Positions 34,643 to 39,073 of a stretch of DNA of 39,073 nt are shown in pieces. The notes under the pieces are model-generated. The model saw only the letters and a program-made list of their open reading frames with translations. It had not been told where the DNA came from and did not search any database. The stretch is from Stenotrophomonas geniculata ATCC 19374 = JCM 13324 (GTDB lineage Bacteria; Pseudomonadota; Gammaproteobacteria; Xanthomonadales; Xanthomonadaceae): the NCBI RefSeq assembly GCF_001431625.1, contig NZ_LLXT01000154.1:1-39073 (forward strand). Direction: 5' to 3'. Position 1 is the first letter of the stretch. Every line of letters starts with the position of its first letter. The position numbers and the translations under genes were made by a program.

Positions 34643-35424
34643 CCCCGGCGCCGATCGAGCGCCCGCTGCAGGACCGCGCGGTCCTGTTGTTCATCGTGCT
34701 GGCCGCGTTCTTCTGCGGCAATGCGGTGCTGGCCGAGCTGATCGGGGTGAAGATCTTCGCGCTGGAAGACACCCTCGGCATCGCTCCGCTGAACTGGAAC
34801 CTGTTCGGCCAGACCGGCTCGCTCAGCTTCACCGCCGGCACCCTGCTGTGGCCGGTGGTGTTCATCATGACCGACACCATCAACGAGTTCTTCGGCAAGC
34901 GCGGCGTGCGCTTCATCTCGTGGCTGGCGGTGGTGCTGATCGGCTACGGCTTCCTGTTCGCCTTCGCCGCCATTTCACTGGCGCCGGCCAGCTGGTGGGT
35001 CACGTCGATGGATGGCCACGGCGTGCCCGATTACCAGGCCGCGTTCGCAGCCGTGTTCGGCCAGGGCATGTGGACCATCGCCGGTTCGCTGGTGGCCTTC
35101 CTGCTCGGCCAGCTGATCGACGTGGCCGTGTTCCATCGCATCCGCCAGGCGACCGGTGAGCGCCACGTGTGGCTGCGTGCGACCGGATCGACCGCGATCT
35201 CGCAGGTGGTGGACAGCTTCGTGGTGATCTGGATCGCCTTCGTGCTGGGCCCGCAACACTGGCCGACCTCGCTGTTCCTGGCGGTCAGCAGCGTCAACTA
35301 CATCTACAAGATGGGCTTTGCGATCGCACTGATTCCGTTGCTGTACCTGATGCGGCGTGCCATCACCCGCTATCTGGGTGCCGAGCGGGCCGCATCGTTG
35401 CGGGCTGCCGCTGCGGCTGACTGA
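34639..35424 (+). CDS. yhhQ: Queuosine precursor transporter (YhhQ/VUT family)
   Basis: YhhQ imports 7-cyano- or 7-aminomethyl-7-deazaguanine for queuosine synthesis in tRNA. The 261-residue product has about six transmembrane segments; family landmarks are ANVxxxK-like NAVLAELIGVKIF near the start, the FIMTDTINEFFGKRG loop, and the GSTAISQVVDSFVVIWIAF helix. It overlaps the DUF502 gene by ATGA. The frame ends in an alanine-rich tail (SLRAAAAAD). No other queuosine genes lie in the window. The 94-base gap after it has no clear terminator. Confidence 0.92.
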   Translation: MTPAPIERPLQDRAVLLFIVLAAFFCGNAVLAELIGVKIFALEDTLGIAPLNWNLFGQTGSLSFTAGTLLWPVVFIMTDTINEFFGKRGVRFISWLAVVLIGYGFLFAFAAISLAPASWWVTSMDGHGVPDYQAAFAAVFGQGMWTIAGSLVAFLLGQLIDVAVFHRIRQATGERHVWLRATGSTAISQVVDSFVVIWIAFVLGPQHWPTSLFLAVSSVNYIYKMGFAIALIPLLYLMRRAITRYLGAERAASLRAAAAAD

Positions 35425-35518
35425 AGCCCCAGCAGCGGAAAGCTGACTGCGCCTTCACGCTGGCCGTACGCGGCCGGATCGTGCAAGCTCCACGGTCTGT
35501 GTTCCACGGAAGCTCCTG

Positions 35519-37459
35519 ATGCCGCATCCCACCCGCGCCCTGGCCGTCGCCATCGCCGCGTTGTTCCTGTTCAGCGCCGTGCCGTCGGCCGAAGCAGCGA
35601 AGAAGAAGGCCAGCCGCCCTGCCGCCGCGCAGACCCGCCAGGCCGCCAAGCCCAAGGCCCGGCCCGCCCGCGCCACCGCGCCGGCCCGTGGCAGTTCGGC
35701 GCGCCGCGCCGCGCCGCGTCCGGTCGCAGCGGCCCGGGCCGTGCCCAAGCAGGTGCAGCTGGAGCGCCTGTACGACGAATACTGGGATGCCTCGATGCGG
35801 TTGAATCCGCTGCAGGCAACCTTCCAGGGCGAGGCCCGCTACAACGACCAGCTGCCCAACATCCTGTCCGCCGCATGGCGCCAGCAATCGCACGACTTCA
35901 CCACCGAGTGGCTGGGCAAGGTCGAGAAACTCGGCAGCGACGGCCTGCAGGGCCAGGACCTGCTCAGCTACGAGATCTTCGTGCGCGACGCGCGCGCATC
36001 GCTGGCCGCCGAGCGCTATCCAAGCTGGATGATGCCGATCAGCCAGTACTACAACGTCGGCAGCATCATGGCGATCCTCGGCGCGGGAGCCGGCGCACAG
36101 CCATTCAACACCGTGCAGGACTACGACACCTGGTCGCGCCGCTCGCTGGGCATTCCCGAGCTGTTCGACCAGGCCATCGACAACATGCGCCAGGGCATGA
36201 AGGCCGGCGTGGTGCAGCCGCGCGACCTGATGGAGAAGGTGCTGCCGCAGCTGGATGCGGTGATCAAGCCAACCGCTGAAGAGAGCATCTTCTGGTCGCC
36301 GATCCGCACCATGCCCAACACCATCGCGGCCGAGGACAAGGCGCGCATCAGCGCCGAATACAAGCGCATGATCGAGCTGCGCATCATGCCGGCCTACCGT
36401 GCTTTGCGCGGATTCATCGCCACCGAATACCTGCCGGCCACGCGCGCCAGCAGCGGCCTGGGCGCACTGCCCGATGGCCAGGCCTGGTACGCCAACCTGA
36501 TCGTGCAGACCACTGCCAGCGACCAGACCGCGGCGCAGCTGCACGCACTGGGCGAACAGCGCGTGCAGGAGCTGCAGGCGCAGATCGCCACCGTGATGAA
36601 GGATGCCAAGCTGCGTGGCACGCCGTCCAAGCTGTTGCGCAGCATGCGCAACGATCGCCAGTTCCAGTACGGTGACGCCAACGCATTGATCAACCGCTAC
36701 CGCCAGGTGCAGCAGCAGGTCAACGCACGCCTGCCGCAGGTGCTCGATACCCTGCCCAAGTCCACGCTGGACGTGCGCGCAGTGGAACCGGAGCGTGCGC
36801 TGACGGCTGCAGCAGCGGCCTACCAGCCGTCTGCGGCCGGGCAACCGGGCGTGCTGTACGTGAACACCCGCGACCTGCCCAGCCGCAAGCGCTGGAACGT
36901 GCCGGTGCAGTACCTGCATGAAGCAATCCCCGGCCACCATGTGCAGCTGGGACTGCAGCAGGAGCTGGCCAAGCTGCCGCGTTTCCGCCGCCTCGGTGGC
37001 GACCTCGCCTTCGTCGAAGGTTGGGGCCTGTATGCCGAAACGCTGGGTGAGAACCTCGGCATCTACACCGATCCCTACGACCGCATCGGCTACCTGTATT
37101 CGCGCCTGCTGCGTGCTGCCCGCGTGGTGGCCGACACCGGCGTGAACGCCCAGGGCTGGAGCAAGCAGCAGGCCGTGGCCTACCTGCAGAAGACCGTGGA
37201 CATGAGCAGTGACGACGCCAACGCCGAAGTCGAGCGGATCATGGCCCAGCCCGGCCAGGCGCTGTCCAACGTGGCCGGCCTGACCACCATCGTCGCCCTG
37301 CGCGACAAGGCCAAGAGCCGTCTGGGCGCCGCCTTCGACCTGCGCCGCTTCCACGCCGAACTGCTGAAGGACGGATCGATGCCGCTGGACGTGCTGGACC
37401 GCAAGATGGAACGCTGGATGGCGCAGCCCGCCAGCGCCACACCTGCCCCTTCCCCCTGA
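35519..37459 (+). CDS. Secreted DUF885 zinc peptidase-like protein
   Basis: A 646-residue exported protein of the DUF885 family, which resembles gluzincin metallopeptidases. A signal peptide (ALAVAIAALFLFSAVPSAEA) is followed by a very basic, alanine- and proline-rich linker of about 50 residues (KKKASRPAAAQTRQAAKPK). The catalytic motif HEAIPGHH is at residues 467-474, and FVEGWGLYAE further on probably supplies the third zinc ligand. Substrate is unknown. It is followed 16 bases later by the beta-lactamase-like hydrolase gene on the same strand, suggesting an operon of exported hydrolases. Confidence 0.9.
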   Translation: MPHPTRALAVAIAALFLFSAVPSAEAAKKKASRPAAAQTRQAAKPKARPARATAPARGSSARRAAPRPVAAARAVPKQVQLERLYDEYWDASMRLNPLQATFQGEARYNDQLPNILSAAWRQQSHDFTTEWLGKVEKLGSDGLQGQDLLSYEIFVRDARASLAAERYPSWMMPISQYYNVGSIMAILGAGAGAQPFNTVQDYDTWSRRSLGIPELFDQAIDNMRQGMKAGVVQPRDLMEKVLPQLDAVIKPTAEESIFWSPIRTMPNTIAAEDKARISAEYKRMIELRIMPAYRALRGFIATEYLPATRASSGLGALPDGQAWYANLIVQTTASDQTAAQLHALGEQRVQELQAQIATVMKDAKLRGTPSKLLRSMRNDRQFQYGDANALINRYRQVQQQVNARLPQVLDTLPKSTLDVRAVEPERALTAAAAAYQPSAAGQPGVLYVNTRDLPSRKRWNVPVQYLHEAIPGHHVQLGLQQELAKLPRFRRLGGDLAFVEGWGLYAETLGENLGIYTDPYDRIGYLYSRLLRAARVVADTGVNAQGWSKQQAVAYLQKTVDMSSDDANAEVERIMAQPGQALSNVAGLTTIVALRDKAKSRLGAAFDLRRFHAELLKDGSMPLDVLDRKMERWMAQPASATPAPSP

Positions 37460-37475
37460 CCCCTCCGGAGCCGCC

Positions 37476-38546
37476 ATGCGCGCTGCCGTCGCCCTGTTCG
37501 CCGTCGTGCTGGGCCTGCTGCCAGTGGCGGGCGGCGCCGCACCGGTGCTGACTCCACCGGATGCGGGCATCGACGGCCTGATGCAGGCCTACGACGGTCA
37601 GGTACCCGGCGCTGCGGTACTGGTACTGCACGACGGGCAACCGGTGTTCCGTCGCGGCTACGGCCTGGCGGTAGTGGAAGACGGTACTGCGGTCACCGCG
37701 GCAAGCAACTTCCGGCTGGCCTCGGTCAGCAAGCAGTTCACCGCCGCGGCGGTGCTGCTGCTGGTGGAAGACGGCCGGCTCGGGCTGGAGCAGACTGCCC
37801 GGCAGTGGCTGCCCGAGCTGCCGCCGGCAGCGGCGGCCATCACGATCCGCCAGCTGCTCTCGCATACCAGCGGCCTGATCGACTACGAAGACCTGATGGA
37901 TCCAGCTGACCCTCGGCAGGTGCATGACGCCGACGTGCTGACCCTGCTGTCGCACGAGAACCGGCTGAATTTCGCACCCGGCACGCAGTACCGCTACAGC
38001 AACAGCGGCTACGCGCTGTTGGCACTGATCGTCGGCCGCGCGTCCAGGAAAGATTACGCGACCTTCCTGCAGGAGCGCATCTTCCGCCCGCTGGGCATGG
38101 CGCATACCGTGGCCCACCAGGACGGCGTGGACACGGTCGCCGCACGCGCCTATGGCTACAGCCGGATCGACGGCCGCTGGCAGCGCACCGACCAGAGCAC
38201 CACCAGCGCCGTGCTCGGCGACGGCGGCATCTATTCCTCGCTGGACGATCTCGCCCGCTGGGACGCCGCGCTGTATGACGACCGCCTGCTGTCGAAAGCT
38301 TCGCGCCGGGCGATGTTCAGCCCGGCCACGACCACATCGGAACCGGACGTGCCGCATTACGGTTTCGGCTGGCGCCTGAACGGCCAGGTGCAATGGCACA
38401 GCGGCGAGAGCATCGGCTTCCGCAACGTGATCGTGCGCCACCCGGAAAAGCACCTGACCGTGATCGTGCTGACCAACCGCAACGATCCCGAACCCTATCC
38501 GCTGGCGCAGAAGATCGCCCAGCGCTGGCTGGACACCCTGCAATGA
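37476..38546 (+). CDS. Serine beta-lactamase-like hydrolase (class C/PBP4* type)
   Basis: A 356-residue exported serine hydrolase of the beta-lactamase (PF00144-type) family, which includes class C beta-lactamases, D-peptidases and esterases. A signal peptide (AVALFAVVLGLLPVAGGAA) is followed by the catalytic S83-V-S-K86, then Y174-S-N176, and H308-S-G310 in place of the usual KTG; HxG is common in the non-lactamase members. So an esterase or peptidase role is more likely than antibiotic resistance. GGAG is 7-10 bases before ATG 37476. The stop overlaps the next gene by ATGA. Confidence 0.9.
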   Translation: MRAAVALFAVVLGLLPVAGGAAPVLTPPDAGIDGLMQAYDGQVPGAAVLVLHDGQPVFRRGYGLAVVEDGTAVTAASNFRLASVSKQFTAAAVLLLVEDGRLGLEQTARQWLPELPPAAAAITIRQLLSHTSGLIDYEDLMDPADPRQVHDADVLTLLSHENRLNFAPGTQYRYSNSGYALLALIVGRASRKDYATFLQERIFRPLGMAHTVAHQDGVDTVAARAYGYSRIDGRWQRTDQSTTSAVLGDGGIYSSLDDLARWDAALYDDRLLSKASRRAMFSPATTTSEPDVPHYGFGWRLNGQVQWHSGESIGFRNVIVRHPEKHLTVIVLTNRNDPEPYPLAQKIAQRWLDTLQ

Positions 38547-38947
38547 CCCCCGGTTCCTACGCCCTGCTGGGCATCCACCACGCTGCGCTGATCTGCAGCG
38601 ACTACGCACGCTCGAAGGACTTCTACGTGCGCATCCTCGGCCTGCGCGTGCTGGCCGAGAACCATCGCGCCGCGCGCGACTCCTGGAAGCTGGACCTGGC
38701 CCTGCCCGACGGCGGCCAGCTGGAACTGTTCTCCTTCCCCTCGCCACCGCCGCGCCCCAGCCGCCCCGAAGCCCAGGGCCTGCGCCACCTCGCGTTCCGG
38801 GTGGCTGCACTGGAACCCTTCATCCAGCGCCTGGCCGCGCATGGCGTCGCCTGCGAACCGATCCGCGTGGACGAGTACACCGGCCGCCGCTTCACCTTCT
38901 TCGCCGATCCGGATGGCCTGCCGCTGGAGCTGTACGAAGTCGGTTGA
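38543..38947 (+). CDS. VOC family protein (YaeR/glyoxalase I-like)
   Basis: A 134-residue metalloprotein of the vicinal oxygen chelate superfamily, close to the YaeR/SMU1112c group. The first beta-alpha-beta unit is LLGIHHAALICSDYARSKDF, whose histidine is a likely metal ligand; the second half contains GLRHLAFRV and the C-terminal FTFFADPDGLPLELYEV, with a glutamate ligand. Substrate is unknown. ATG 38543 overlaps the stop of the hydrolase gene, so it is coupled to it. The frame is open upstream, but that part is only the hydrolase gene in another frame. Confidence 0.88.
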   Translation: MTPGSYALLGIHHAALICSDYARSKDFYVRILGLRVLAENHRAARDSWKLDLALPDGGQLELFSFPSPPPRPSRPEAQGLRHLAFRVAALEPFIQRLAAHGVACEPIRVDEYTGRRFTFFADPDGLPLELYEVG

Positions 38948-38967
38948 GCGTTTTTCAATCGTGATTC

Positions 38968-39010
38968 ATCCATGCACGGCATGGATCTACGTGTCGACCA
39001 AGGTCGACAC
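38968..39010. repeat. Dimer of GTAG-type (SMAG-like) palindromes
   Basis: Read on the minus strand, a GTAG head (38990-38987) is followed by ATCCATGC (38986-38979), a 3-base loop and GCATGGAT (to 38968). Beside it, GTGTCGACC (38991-38999) and GGTCGACAC (39002-39010) form a second stem. Such paired hairpins after a stop codon match the placement of SMAG repeats. The last 63 bases of the window contain nothing else I can identify. Confidence 0.75.
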
Positions 39011-39073
39011 CCACCAAGAGCAGGCCGTTCCATTCCGGCAGATCGCAGGACTCTGTCGAAGGCGGGGCGGGGG

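Noticed and set aside
35363..37570. 735-codon minus-strand open frame opposite the DUF885 gene
   Set aside because: HEAIPGHH and the signal peptide are on the plus strand; the antisense product has no motif.
37476..38546. Antibiotic-resistance beta-lactamase
   Set aside because: The third active-site motif is HSG, not KTG, and the layout fits general serine hydrolases of the family.

Overview
The window looks like core chromosome from a high-GC gammaproteobacterium of the family Xanthomonadaceae, most likely the Stenotrophomonas maltophilia group. Evidence: strong G/C third-position bias across nearly every gene, gene orders typical of gammaproteobacteria (maf-rng-yhdP-tldD; leuS-lptE-holA-nadD-rsfS-rlmH), and short GTAG-headed palindromes like the SMAG repeats of S. 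maltophilia. There is no rRNA operon, insertion sequence, integrase, CRISPR array or complete prophage. No gene-free stretch exceeds 300 bases; the longest gaps are about 220 bases.

Layout. (1) 102-2595, plus strand: tilS, xseB and ispA (tRNA lysidine synthesis, exonuclease VII small subunit, farnesyl diphosphate synthesis), closed by a bidirectional terminator. (2) 2681-4507, minus: a small DUF4870 membrane protein and pmbA/tldE. (3) 4576-5163, plus: darP (yjgA), with a terminator-like hairpin in its leader. (4) 5205-12672, minus: maf-rng-yhdP-tldD, the block that follows mreBCD in E. coli. TldD and TldE form one protease and sit either side of darP. (5) 12804-17438, plus: a periplasmic SIMPL protein, a TonB-like protein and a large TonB-dependent receptor, followed by an arginine/ornithine-type amino-acid permease (17577-18998). 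(6) 19093-20013: an atypical, lower-GC gene with a HEPN-like R-x4-H motif next to tRNA-Asn; this is the one segment that looks acquired. (7) 20036-26119, minus: leuS, lptE, holA, nadD, rsfS, rlmH (translation, LPS export, replication, NAD synthesis, ribosome silencing and 23S methylation). (8) 26225-31777: a DUF998 membrane protein, a CnoX-type thioredoxin, a LysM/FecR periplasmic protein translationally coupled to a CHASE2-GGDEF diguanylate cyclase, and a DUF4442 thioesterase-like protein. (9) 31823-33870: two unidentified envelope proteins meeting tail to tail inside one palindrome. (10) 33947-38947, plus: DUF502-yhhQ (queuosine precursor uptake), a secreted DUF885 zinc peptidase-like protein, a serine beta-lactamase-like hydrolase and a VOC protein. 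The window ends in a dimer of GTAG-type palindromes.

The most interesting points are the orphan HEPN-like gene at tRNA-Asn, the LysM-FecR/CHASE2-GGDEF pair as a possible envelope-to-c-di-GMP sensor, the attenuator-like hairpin before darP, and several genes whose -10-like hexamer lies 6-7 bases before the start codon with no Shine-Dalgarno, as expected for leaderless mRNAs. All functions are inferred from motifs and family knowledge read by eye; no database search was run.
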